Shown here: positions 31,544-39,786 of the stretch, piece after piece
How the letters are laid out: each line of letters begins with the position of its first letter
Numbering within the stretch: position 1 is the stretch's first letter
Assembly (NCBI GenBank): GCA_017992055.1
Contig: JAGOPK010000003.1
Span: 310,001-374,000, forward strand
Reading direction: 5' to 3'
Length of the DNA: 64,000 nucleotides
Origin: Burkholderiaceae bacterium
GTDB lineage: Bacteria > Pseudomonadota > Gammaproteobacteria > Burkholderiales > Burkholderiaceae_C
The notes under the pieces: generated by a model
Told to the model about the DNA's origin: nothing
The model's input: only the letters and a program-made list of their open reading frames with translations
The model's database searches: none
Program-made: the position numbers and the translations under genes

Positions 31544-31605
31544 ACAACACCCGCCGGTGCCACAATGGCCGGACAACGACTGTTGTGCAAAGGGAACCCG
31601 CCGCC

Positions 31606-32598
31606 ATGAAGGAACTGCCGTCGATCAATGCCGTGGCCGAGCTGGCCGGGGTGTCGATCGCCACCGTCTCGCGCGTGCTGAACAACAGCAAGCCGGTCAA
31701 CGAGTCCACCCGCCTGCGCGTCGAGGCCGCGGTGCTGAAGCTGGGCTACCGCGCCAATCCCTTCGGCCGCAGCCTGGCCAAGGCGCAAAGCCATCTGCTG
31801 CTGGTGCTGGTGCCCGACTTCTCCAACCCCTTCTATGCGCAGATCCTGAAGGGCGTGGAGTCGGTGACGCGCAGGCGCGGCTACAAGATCCTGCTGGCCG
31901 ACGACTCGCTGGCCTGGACCGAGCGGGGCGAGCCCATGGACATGTCGTACTTCCAGCTGGTCGACGGCGTGATCAGCCTGACCCATGTGGACGAGCGGCC
32001 CGAGCTGCTGGCCGAGCTGGATGCCCACCCCTGGGTGGCCTGCTCGGAGTTTCCGCCGCGCGTGGCCGTGCCGCATGTCAGCATCGACCACCGCCAGGCG
32101 GCCATCGACGCCGTGCAGTACCTGCTGAACCGCGGCCATCGGCGCATTGCGCTGATCGCCGCCGAAGAAGGTTATCTGTGGGCCCAGCAGCGCCGCGAGG
32201 GCTACGAGCTGGCGCTGCAGCGCGCCGGCATCGCCATCGAGCCCGAGCTGGTGCGCGTGGCCGTGGACACCGACTACGAATCCGGTGGCCAGGCCGCCGG
32301 CAGCCTGCTGGCGCTGACCGCGCTGCCCACCGCGGTGTTCGCGATGTCGGACACGCTGGCCATCGGCGCGATCAAGGCCTTCCGCCGCGCCGGCCGGCGG
32401 GTGCCGGAAGACATCGCCGTGGTCGGCTTCGACAACCTGCCGCTGGCCGCGGTGTTCGAGCCGGCGCTGACCACCATCGCCCAGCCCATGCGCGAGCTGG
32501 GCGAGGCCGCGGCCGAGCTGCTGCTGGAGCGCCTGGCCGGCGCCCAGCCCGCCTCACGCACGCTCAAGCATGCGCTGGTGCTGCGCGAGTCGGCCTAG
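31606..32598 (+). CDS. LacI-family transcriptional regulator
   Basis: The 330-residue protein has an N-terminal LacI helix-turn-helix (AVAELAGVSIATVSRVLNNSK) at residues 9-29. A periplasmic-binding-protein-like sensor domain begins near 62 (LLLVLVPDFSNPFYAQILKGVE), with the C-terminal VFAMSDTLAIGAIKAFRRAG and VVGFDNLPLAAVFEPALTTI typical of sugar-responsive members. It is divergent from the TonB receptor/glycoside run, which is the probable target. The ATG at 31606 is preceded by AAGGGA 11 bases upstream; a GTG at 31585 is possible. The gene ends one base before the convergent SnoaL-like gene. Confidence 0.9.
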   Translation: MKELPSINAVAELAGVSIATVSRVLNNSKPVNESTRLRVEAAVLKLGYRANPFGRSLAKAQSHLLLVLVPDFSNPFYAQILKGVESVTRRRGYKILLADDSLAWTERGEPMDMSYFQLVDGVISLTHVDERPELLAELDAHPWVACSEFPPRVAVPHVSIDHRQAAIDAVQYLLNRGHRRIALIAAEEGYLWAQQRREGYELALQRAGIAIEPELVRVAVDTDYESGGQAAGSLLALTALPTAVFAMSDTLAIGAIKAFRRAGRRVPEDIAVVGFDNLPLAAVFEPALTTIAQPMRELGEAAAELLLERLAGAQPASRTLKHALVLRESA

Positions 32599-32599
32599 G

Positions 32600-33121
32600 C
32601 TAGAACATCGGGTGCTTGCTGACCGGGTTCTCCGGCACCACCTGCAGCACATCCCAGTGCTCGACGATCTTGCCGTCGCGCAGGCGGAACATGTCGACCA
32701 CCGCCGCGCCACGCGGGTCACGCGCCGAGCGCACCTTCAGGTGCACCACGGCCAGTTCGCCGTCGACGATGATGCGCAGCGGCTGCACCTCGAAGCTCGG
32801 TGACTGGAACATCGGCGTCAGCGCCACGATGGCCGCCTCGCGGCCATCGGGCAGGCCGGGGTTGTGCTGGATGTACTGGCTGGCCGAGACATGGGTCTCG
32901 AAGGCCCGGCGCACATCGCGCTCGGCATAGAAGAGGCGCACGAAGTCTTCGACGATGGCTCGGTTGGCCGCCGTCAGGCTCGCGCCGGCGCTGCAGTCGG
33001 CGGCCGGCGCAGCTTTGGCCTGCACCGGCGCCATGGCGGCCAGCGGCGCCGCCAGCGCCAGCAGCAGCTGCAGCAGGCCGGGCCAGCGTGGCAGGCCGGG
33101 GTGGAAGGTGTCGGGTCTCAT
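32600..33121 (-). CDS. Exported SnoaL-like (NTF2-fold) protein
   Basis: The 173-residue protein carries a signal peptide (hydrophobic run WPGLLQLLLALAAPLAAMA, Ala-x-Ala near 34). A SnoaL-like fold follows, with IVEDFVRLFYAERDVRRAFETHV, YIQHNPGLPDGREA and the closing VVDMFRLRDGKIVEHWDVLQ. These cone-shaped proteins act as small hydrolases, cyclases or binding proteins; here it would work in the periplasm. Function unknown. A second member of the family lies directly upstream on the same strand. Confidence 0.8.
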   Translation of the reverse strand: MRPDTFHPGLPRWPGLLQLLLALAAPLAAMAPVQAKAAPAADCSAGASLTAANRAIVEDFVRLFYAERDVRRAFETHVSASQYIQHNPGLPDGREAAIVALTPMFQSPSFEVQPLRIIVDGELAVVHLKVRSARDPRGAAVVDMFRLRDGKIVEHWDVLQVVPENPVSKHPMF

Positions 33122-33148
33122 GCAAGTCTCCTGCAGGGTCGTGGGCGG

Positions 33149-33676
33149 TCAGCCCGGTTCTTGTCCGGCCAGGCTCCAGTGCTCGACGATGCGGCCATCG
33201 GCCACACGGAACACCTCGACCCGCGATTGCGGCGCTGCCGCGCCGGGCGCGCAGGCGCGCAGATGCAGCATGCCGGTGTCGCCGCTCACCGCCAGATGCA
33301 GCAGCTGCACCTGCATCTGCGCGCTGCCCAGCTTGGGCGCCAGCAGCGTCATGGCCCGGGCCCGGCTGCAGCGGCCGGCCAGGCCATGGTCGCGGTAGCC
33401 ACGCGCCACCACGCAGGACTCGAAGGCCGCACGCACCTGGCGGCGGCGGTAGAGCAGGTCGACGAAGCGCTCGATGACCTCGCGCGGGCTGTCGCTGCAC
33501 AGCGGGGTTGGCGGACCGGGCCAGACGCTGCGCAGCGTGGCCTTCGCAGCCATGGCACAGCCTGGCAGCGGCGACGGTTGGACGCCATCCTCGGGCCAGC
33601 GCAGCCGGCCGCGCAGCGAGCGGCTGCGCGGCACGGCCGCGGGCACCGCGATGGAAGGTGGGAGCGGGTCGGGCAT
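33149..33676 (-). CDS. Second SnoaL-like protein
   Basis: The C-terminal 125 residues show the SnoaL pattern: SPREVIERFVDLLYRRRQVRAAFESCV, ARGYRDHG, and SRVEVFRVADGRIVEHWSLAG. The N-terminal 50 residues are Pro/Arg-rich and do not form a clear signal peptide. The start is uncertain: ATG at 33676 is given, with an in-frame ATG at 33706 and one further inside as alternatives, none with a strong ribosome site. It precedes the exported paralogue by 27 bases, so the two may act on the same compound. Confidence 0.65.
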   Translation of the reverse strand: MPDPLPPSIAVPAAVPRSRSLRGRLRWPEDGVQPSPLPGCAMAAKATLRSVWPGPPTPLCSDSPREVIERFVDLLYRRRQVRAAFESCVVARGYRDHGLAGRCSRARAMTLLAPKLGSAQMQVQLLHLAVSGDTGMLHLRACAPGAAAPQSRVEVFRVADGRIVEHWSLAGQEPG

Positions 33677-33766
33677 GGGGGCAGAGCCTAGGGGCGACCG
33701 GAGCATCCCGGAAGTTCAGCTTGTGAATGGCTGGCATTCACCGGATCAACAGGTGGCCGACCGGGC

Positions 33767-33794
33767 TTGACAAAAAATATGATGAACATAATAT
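33767..33794 (+). promoter_or_regulatory. Sigma-70-type promoter of the TetR gene
   Basis: A perfect -35 TTGACA (33767-33772) and a -10-like TAATAT (33789-33794) are separated by 16 bases. It is one of very few AT-rich stretches in the window. Transcription would begin near 33801, only a few bases before the ATG at 33805, implying a leaderless or nearly leaderless mRNA. The -10 overlaps both operator copies. Confidence 0.75.
33779..33792. promoter_or_regulatory. TetR operator, upstream half of a tandem pair
   Basis: ATGATGAACATAAT matches the pattern ATGATG-NN-CATCAT with one mismatch. It directly abuts the perfect copy at 33793, and covers the spacer and -10 of the promoter. Confidence 0.6.
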
Positions 33795-33806
33795 GATGGC
33801 CATCAT
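33793..33806. promoter_or_regulatory. TetR operator, perfect 14-bp palindrome
   Basis: ATGATGGCCATCAT is a perfect palindrome spanning the end of the -10, the predicted start point and the first bases of the gene. The same half-sites recur before the SDR gene at 34429, which argues for one regulator controlling both. Confidence 0.7.
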
Positions 33807-34392
33807 GGCAACCACACCCGGCCGCAAGGAACTGAGCCACGAGCGCATCCTCGACGTGGCGGCGCGAGCGATACGCCGCGCCGGCTATCACGGCGTGGGC
33901 GTGGCCGACATCATGAAGGAGGCGGGCCTGACGCATGGCGGCTTCTATGCCCACTTCGCGTCGCGCAATGCCCTGCTGGCCGAGGCCTTGCAGCATGCCG
34001 GGCGCGACAACGCGGCGGTGCTCGCGGAGCATCTGCGCCAGGCGCAAGACCAGGGCGCCAGCCCGTTCCGCGCCCTGGTCCGGGCCTATCTGCACGACTC
34101 GCAGCTGGACAATGCCGAGCATGGCTGCTGCGTCGCCGCGCTGGCCTCCGAAATGCCGCGCCAGACCGATGATCTGGCCGATGCCGGGCGCGGCCGGGTG
34201 CTGGCCCTGGCCGATCTGGTGCGCCGTCACCTGCCCGCTGGCGTGGATGCCACACAGGCCCAGGTCATCCTGGCGACCCTGGTCGGCTCGCTGCAGCTGG
34301 CGCGCACGCTGGGCGGCAAGCCCGGCAAGGCCTGGCTGGCCAATGCACGCCAATCCCTGATCAACCAGTACGACGCCGACGGCGTCGGTTGA
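33805..34392 (+). CDS. TetR-family repressor
   Basis: The 195-residue protein has an N-terminal TetR helix-turn-helix (VGVADIMKEAGLTHGGFYAHFASRNALL at about 31-58) and a C-terminal domain of the TetR_C family with a CC pair near residue 111. ATGs at 33793 and 33796 are in frame, but they lie within the promoter's -10, so I start at 33805. No ribosome site precedes any of them, consistent with leaderless translation. The ATGATG-NN-CATCAT palindromes at its own promoter and before the next gene indicate autorepression and control of that SDR. Confidence 0.85.
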   Translation: MATTPGRKELSHERILDVAARAIRRAGYHGVGVADIMKEAGLTHGGFYAHFASRNALLAEALQHAGRDNAAVLAEHLRQAQDQGASPFRALVRAYLHDSQLDNAEHGCCVAALASEMPRQTDDLADAGRGRVLALADLVRRHLPAGVDATQAQVILATLVGSLQLARTLGGKPGKAWLANARQSLINQYDADGVG

Positions 34393-34428
34393 AGCCCGCA
34401 CCGGTCGGGCTTTGGCTCGCCGGTAAAT

Positions 34429-34442
34429 ATGATGATCATCAT
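34429..34442. promoter_or_regulatory. TetR operator before the SDR gene
   Basis: ATGATGATCATCAT is a perfect 14-bp palindrome with the same half-sites as the operators at 33779 and 33793. A TATGAT -10-like hexamer (34428-34433) overlaps it, so binding should block transcription of the SDR that starts at 34456. Confidence 0.7.
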
Positions 34443-34455
34443 TTGAGAGACCCTC

Positions 34456-35154
34456 ATGAAACTCGACAACGCAAGCGTTCTGATCACCGGCGCCAACCGT
34501 GGCATCGGCCTGGCGTTCGCCAGGGCCGCCCTGGCCCGCGGCGCGCGCAAGGTCTATGCCGCGGCGCGCGACCCGGCCACGGTGACGCTGCCCGGCGTCA
34601 CGCCGATCCGGCTGGATGTGACCTCGGCCGAGGACGTGGCCGCCGCGGCCCAGGTGGCCGGGGACGTGAGCCTGGTCATCAACAACGCCGGCATCGCGCA
34701 GTTCGGCGGCTTTCTGGCCGCCGATGCCGAGGCCCAGCTGCGCCGCCACTTCGAGACCAATGTGCTGGGCCTGCTGCGCGTGAGCCAGGCCTTTGCGCCG
34801 GTGCTGGCGCGCAACGGCGGCGGCGCGCTGCTGAACGTGGCCTCGATCGCCAGCTGGATCACCGGCCCGCAGCTGGCCAGCTATGCGGTGTCGAAGTCGG
34901 CGGTGTGGAGCCTCAGCAACGGGCTGCGCAACGATCTGCGCGCACAGAACACGCAGGTGCTGACCCTGCACATGGGCTTCGTCGACACCGATCTGACCCA
35001 TGGCATCGACGCGCCCAAGTCCTCGCCCGAGGACATCGTGGCGCGCGCTCTGGACGGGCTGGAGGCCGGCGCCGACGAGGTGCTGGCCGACGAGCTGACC
35101 CAGCAGGTCAAGCAGGGCCTGGCGGCCGGCGTGTACCTGCAGGCACGCGGCTGA
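34456..35154 (+). CDS. Short-chain dehydrogenase/reductase (TetR target)
   Basis: The 232-residue protein is a classical SDR: TGANRGIG nucleotide-binding motif at about residues 11-18, NNAGIA near 75, catalytic Ser in VASIASWI and YAVSK with Tyr/Lys at about 143-147. C-terminal HMGFVDTDLT is typical of members that reduce small carbonyl compounds. GAGAG lies 6 bases before the ATG. It is preceded by an operator matching those of the TetR gene. Such TetR/SDR pairs often respond to reactive electrophiles or quinones; the substrate here is unknown. Confidence 0.88.
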   Translation: MKLDNASVLITGANRGIGLAFARAALARGARKVYAAARDPATVTLPGVTPIRLDVTSAEDVAAAAQVAGDVSLVINNAGIAQFGGFLAADAEAQLRRHFETNVLGLLRVSQAFAPVLARNGGGALLNVASIASWITGPQLASYAVSKSAVWSLSNGLRNDLRAQNTQVLTLHMGFVDTDLTHGIDAPKSSPEDIVARALDGLEAGADEVLADELTQQVKQGLAAGVYLQARG

Positions 35155-35249
35155 TGCTCGGTTGAGACCGGGTGGGTGCGCCGGCGGCTGCGGCCGCAGG
35201 CCACAATCTGCGCGCCATCCACCCACATCGCGCAGGAGACACCCCACCC

Positions 35250-35633
35250 ATGTTCTCGCACATCATGATCGGCACCAACGATCTGCCACGCGCCAAGGCC
35301 TTCTACGACGCCGTGCTGGCCACGCTGGGCGTGCCGGCCGGCTTCGTCGACCGCCACCGCGTGTTCTGGCGCACGCCGACCGGCGTGTTCTCGGTCAGCC
35401 TGCCGATCAACGGCCAGCCGGCCACGGTGGGCAATGGCAGCACCTTCGGCTTTGCCTGCCAGTCCGCCGAGCAGGTCGATGCCTGGCATGCCGCGGGCCT
35501 GGCCCAGGGCGGCGTCAGCTGCGAAGACCCGCCCGGCGTGCGCGAAGGCAGCACCGGCAAGCTGTACCTGGCCTATCTGCGCGATCCCGACGGCAACAAG
35601 ATCTGCGCCATGCACCGCCTGCCCAAGGCCTGA
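35250..35633 (+). CDS. VOC-family (glyoxalase/dioxygenase-like) protein
   Basis: The 127-residue protein is a single vicinal-oxygen-chelate domain: MFSHIMIGTNDLPRAKAFYDAVL at the start and LYLAYLRDPDGNKICAMH at the end. A metal ligand His4 is visible. Family members include glyoxalases, lyases and resistance proteins, so the reaction cannot be named. A GGAGA site precedes the ATG. A Gfo/Idh/MocA dehydrogenase gene starts 2 bases after its stop, suggesting co-function. Confidence 0.82.
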   Translation: MFSHIMIGTNDLPRAKAFYDAVLATLGVPAGFVDRHRVFWRTPTGVFSVSLPINGQPATVGNGSTFGFACQSAEQVDAWHAAGLAQGGVSCEDPPGVREGSTGKLYLAYLRDPDGNKICAMHRLPKA

Positions 35634-35635
35634 GC

Positions 35636-36622
35636 ATGGACCCGCTGCACATCGGCGTGATCGGCCTGGGCGTGATGGGCCAGCGCATGCTGGCGCGCCT
35701 GGCCGACCACCCGCGCCTGCGCGCCACGCATGTGTGGGATGCCGACGCCAGCGCCATGGCCCGCACGCTGCAGGCCCATCCTGGCCTGGGCCTGCAGGCC
35801 GCCGACAGCGCCCAGGCGCTGATCGCCGCGCCCGGCCTGCACTCGCTGTACATCGCCACGCCGCCGGCGCCGCACATGGCCTTGTCCAACCTGGCGTTCG
35901 ACGCCGGCCTGGCCGTGCTGTGCGAGAAGCCGCTGACGGTGGACTTCGACGCCGCGCGCCAGACCATCGCCCGCATCCAGGCCCAGGGTCTGCGCGCGGC
36001 GGTGAACTTCTCGCTGGCCTCGTCGCCCGGCCTGGCCGTGCTGCAGCAGGCCTGGCAGCAGCAGCCCGGTGGCCTGCTGGGCCGGGCGCTGTCGGCACAG
36101 GTCGAGCTGGCCTTTGCCGCCTGGCCGCGGCCCTGGCAGGCGGCCGCCGGCGCCTGGCTGGCCCAGCGCGCCGAGGGCGGCTTCACCCGCGAGGTGCTGT
36201 CGCACTTCATCTTCGTGCTGCAGCGTGTGCTGGGACCGGCCCGGGTGCTGCAGGCGCAGCCGGTTTATCCGGCTGACGGGCTGGGCGCAGAGACCGCGCT
36301 GCAGGCGCGGCTGGAGGCCGGTGGCATCCCCATCGAGATTGCCGCGCGCATCGGCGGCGAGGTCGACGACCACAACCGCCTGCTGCTGCGCGGCAGCCAG
36401 GGCGAGATCGAACTGCGCGAATGGTTTGGCGTGCAGCAGCGCCGCCATGGCGATGCGGCGGCAACCACGCCGGACGACGCCGCCACGCTGCGCAGCCGCG
36501 GCCAGGCCGACCAGCTGACGCAATGGGTGGCGCTGATCGAAGGCCGGCCGCATGGCCTGCCCGGCTTTGCCGAGGCCCTGGCCGTGCAGCAGACCATCGA
36601 GGCCCTGCTGGCCGGCGCCTGA
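35636..36622 (+). CDS. Gfo/Idh/MocA-family dehydrogenase (second in window)
   Basis: The 328-residue protein has a Rossmann start (IGVIGLGVMGQRMLARL), the EKPLT motif with catalytic-type Lys near residue 100, and a C-terminal domain with GGFTREVLSHFIFVLQRVLG. It is distinct from the enzyme at 21720. It starts just after the VOC gene. The lack of a sugar transporter nearby leaves its substrate open; scyllo-inositol or sugar derivatives are typical for the family. Confidence 0.85.
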   Translation: MDPLHIGVIGLGVMGQRMLARLADHPRLRATHVWDADASAMARTLQAHPGLGLQAADSAQALIAAPGLHSLYIATPPAPHMALSNLAFDAGLAVLCEKPLTVDFDAARQTIARIQAQGLRAAVNFSLASSPGLAVLQQAWQQQPGGLLGRALSAQVELAFAAWPRPWQAAAGAWLAQRAEGGFTREVLSHFIFVLQRVLGPARVLQAQPVYPADGLGAETALQARLEAGGIPIEIAARIGGEVDDHNRLLLRGSQGEIELREWFGVQQRRHGDAAATTPDDAATLRSRGQADQLTQWVALIEGRPHGLPGFAEALAVQQTIEALLAGA

Positions 36623-36633
36623 GTGCCGCGGCG

Positions 36634-37836
<1,203 letters not shown>

Positions 37837-37935
37837 GGGGGTCTTGCGCTCGGATCGGGCTGCGGCGCAGTGTAGGAACGGGCCCGGCCGGCAGCCACGC
37901 AGGCGCCGGCACAGCAGGCTTGCACCGCGCGGCAT

Positions 37936-37951
37936 GGCAGCCATGGCTGCC
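37936..37951. promoter_or_regulatory. 16-bp perfect palindrome between divergent thiolase and hydratase genes
   Basis: GGCAGCCATGGCTGCC is a perfect palindrome about midway in the gap between the two divergent CoA-enzyme genes (100 bases from one start, 80 from the other). It is a candidate operator for coordinated control. In G+C-rich DNA such palindromes also arise by chance, so confidence is limited. Confidence 0.35.
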
Positions 37952-38030
37952 GCGGCCTAGGACGGGCGGCCGCAAGTGCCTAGAGTCGCCGCCATCGTCC
38001 ACGGACTCGAAGCAGCAACGGAGCGCCCCC

Positions 38031-38807
38031 ATGCAAGACCTGACCCAACTGCGGGTGTCGATCCGCGAGCACGTGGCCACGCTGACGCTGGATGCACCGC
38101 CGGTGAATGCGCTGACGCGCACGCTCAACGACGAGTTGACGCTGGCACTGGACCGCATCAGCGAGCTGGACGAGGTGCGCGCCGTGGTGCTCACCGGTGC
38201 CGGCAAGGTGTTCTGCGCGGGCGCCGACCTGAAGGGCCGCGCCGAAGTGATCAAGGGGCCGGGCGACCTGCCCGCCCACTCGCGCCGCACCCGCGAATGC
38301 TTCCATGCCATCCGCGAGTGCAGCAAGCCGGTGGTGGTGGCGCTGAACGGCGCGGCACTGGGCTCGGGCCTGGCGATGGCGGCGTCGGCCGACATCCTGG
38401 TGGCCAGCGACAAGGCCAGCCTGGGCATGCCCGAGGTCGATGTGGGCCTGCTGGGCGGCGGCCGCCATGCGATGCGCCTGTTCAGCCATTCGCGGCTGCG
38501 TCGCATGGCTCTGACCGGCCTGCGCGTGGACGCCGCCGAGCTGTACCGGCTGGGCATCGTCGAGGCCTGCACGCCGCCCGAGGAGCTGATGCCGCTGGCG
38601 CTGCAGATCGCCGCCACCATCGCCGCCAAGAGCCCGGTGGCCACGCGGATGTTCAAGCACACGCTCAACACCATCGAGGACATGAGCCTGCGCGACGGCT
38701 ACCGCTACGAGCAGGACATGACGGCGCAGATCGCCCGCACCGACGACGCCAAGGAAGCCCAGGCCGCCTTCCGCGAGAAGCGCGCGCCGGTGTTCCGCGG
38801 CTGCTGA
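38031..38807 (+). CDS. Enoyl-CoA hydratase/isomerase family protein
   Basis: The 258-residue crotonase-fold protein has oxyanion-hole segments GAGKVFCAGADLKGR (about 57-71) and VALNGAALGSGLAMAASADI (about 103-122), and the expected acidic residue in LGMPEVDVGLLGG. It hydrates or isomerises 2-enoyl-CoA esters. It faces away from the thiolase gene across a shared regulatory gap; an alpha/beta hydrolase gene follows 11 bases after the stop. Confidence 0.88.
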   Translation: MQDLTQLRVSIREHVATLTLDAPPVNALTRTLNDELTLALDRISELDEVRAVVLTGAGKVFCAGADLKGRAEVIKGPGDLPAHSRRTRECFHAIRECSKPVVVALNGAALGSGLAMAASADILVASDKASLGMPEVDVGLLGGGRHAMRLFSHSRLRRMALTGLRVDAAELYRLGIVEACTPPEELMPLALQIAATIAAKSPVATRMFKHTLNTIEDMSLRDGYRYEQDMTAQIARTDDAKEAQAAFREKRAPVFRGC

Positions 38808-38818
38808 GGGACAGGCCC

Positions 38819-39763
38819 ATGGCCACCCGCCTCGCGCTCAGCCGCCGCGCCTGCCTGGGTGCAGGCGCCGCCGGTGCCGCCAGCGCCGCCTGCGCGCTGG
38901 CCCTGCCCGCGGCCGCCGCCACCGCCACAGGAGCATCCCCGGTGTGGACGCCGGTGGAGCTGCCGCACCAGGCCCCGGCCAGCGAAGGCTGGCTGGATGT
39001 GGGCGGCGCCCGCCTCTGGTACTGGGACACCGGCGGCAGCGGCCAGGCGGTGATCCTGCTGCACGCCGGCTCGCAGAGCGGCGCCGGCTGGGGCTACCAG
39101 CAGCCGGTGTTCGCGGCGGCGGGCTACCGCACCATCGCCTACTCGCGCCGCGGCCACTTCCGCTCCGAGCACGGACCGCTGGACGACCCGGGCCTGGCCT
39201 GCGACGACCTGCTGAAGCTGGTCGACCACCTGGGCCTGGACCGCGTGCACCTGGTGGCGCTGGCGCTGGGTGCCTTCTATGCGCTGGACTTCGCGCTGGT
39301 CCATCCGCGGCGCCTGCGCACGCTCAGCATCACCTCGTCCTTCCTGGGCATTGCCGACTCGGAGACCGAGTACCTGGAGGCCAACAACCGCCTGCGTCCC
39401 AAGGAGTTCAATGCGCTGCCGGTGGAGGTGAAGGAGCTGCACCCCTCGTACCGGGCCGGCAATGCCCAGGGCACGGCGGCCTGGGTGCGCCTGGCCCGCG
39501 AGGCGGCCCCGGCCCCGCGCGTGATGCAGAAGCGGCCGCATGCGCTGACCTGGGCGCGGCTGGAGAGCATCCGCCATCCCACGCTGCTGATGACCGGCGA
39601 CGGCGACCTGTACACGCCGCCGGCCCTGCTGCGCATGCAGGCCCTGCACATGCCCCATGCCGAGGTGCATGTGATCACCGAGGCCGGCCATGCCGCCAAC
39701 TGGGAGCAGCCGGTGGCCTACAACCAGCGCGTGCTGGACTTTCTGCGCCGCCACCCCGGCTGA
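38819..39763 (+). CDS. Tat-exported alpha/beta-hydrolase-fold protein lacking the nucleophile Ser
   Basis: The 314-residue protein starts with a twin-arginine-type leader (LALSRRACLGAGAAGAASAAC). An alpha/beta-hydrolase core follows: YWDTGGSGQAVILLHAGSQSGAGW, YSRRGHFRSE, and the C-terminal DGDLYTPP and TEAGHAANWEQP that supply acid and His. At the nucleophile elbow, where G-x-S-x-G is expected, the sequence is VALALGAF, so Ala149 replaces Ser. The codon is a clear GCG. It may be a non-hydrolytic binding protein, a lyase-type family member, or inactive. It lies 11 bases after the hydratase stop. Confidence 0.8.
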   Translation: MATRLALSRRACLGAGAAGAASAACALALPAAAATATGASPVWTPVELPHQAPASEGWLDVGGARLWYWDTGGSGQAVILLHAGSQSGAGWGYQQPVFAAAGYRTIAYSRRGHFRSEHGPLDDPGLACDDLLKLVDHLGLDRVHLVALALGAFYALDFALVHPRRLRTLSITSSFLGIADSETEYLEANNRLRPKEFNALPVEVKELHPSYRAGNAQGTAAWVRLAREAAPAPRVMQKRPHALTWARLESIRHPTLLMTGDGDLYTPPALLRMQALHMPHAEVHVITEAGHAANWEQPVAYNQRVLDFLRRHPG

Positions 39764-39786
39764 CCCGCCCGGGGCCACCGGGACCG

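Larger units (their letters stand above)
31296..31605. promoter_or_regulatory. Divergent control region between TonB receptor and LacI regulator
   Basis: This 310-base gap has no credible gene. It contains a LacI-type AAGCGCTT core at 31407-31414 and a perfect inverted repeat at 31528-31543, listed separately. A TTGACC -35-like hexamer on the minus strand (31450-31445) is about 31 bases upstream of the AAGCGCTT core, but no convincing -10 partner was found. Confidence 0.6.

Noticed and set aside
33727-33804. Extended N-terminus of the TetR protein
   Set aside because: It would start before the -35 of a near-consensus promoter and encode a non-conserved leader; the ATG at 33805 fits the TetR domain boundary.
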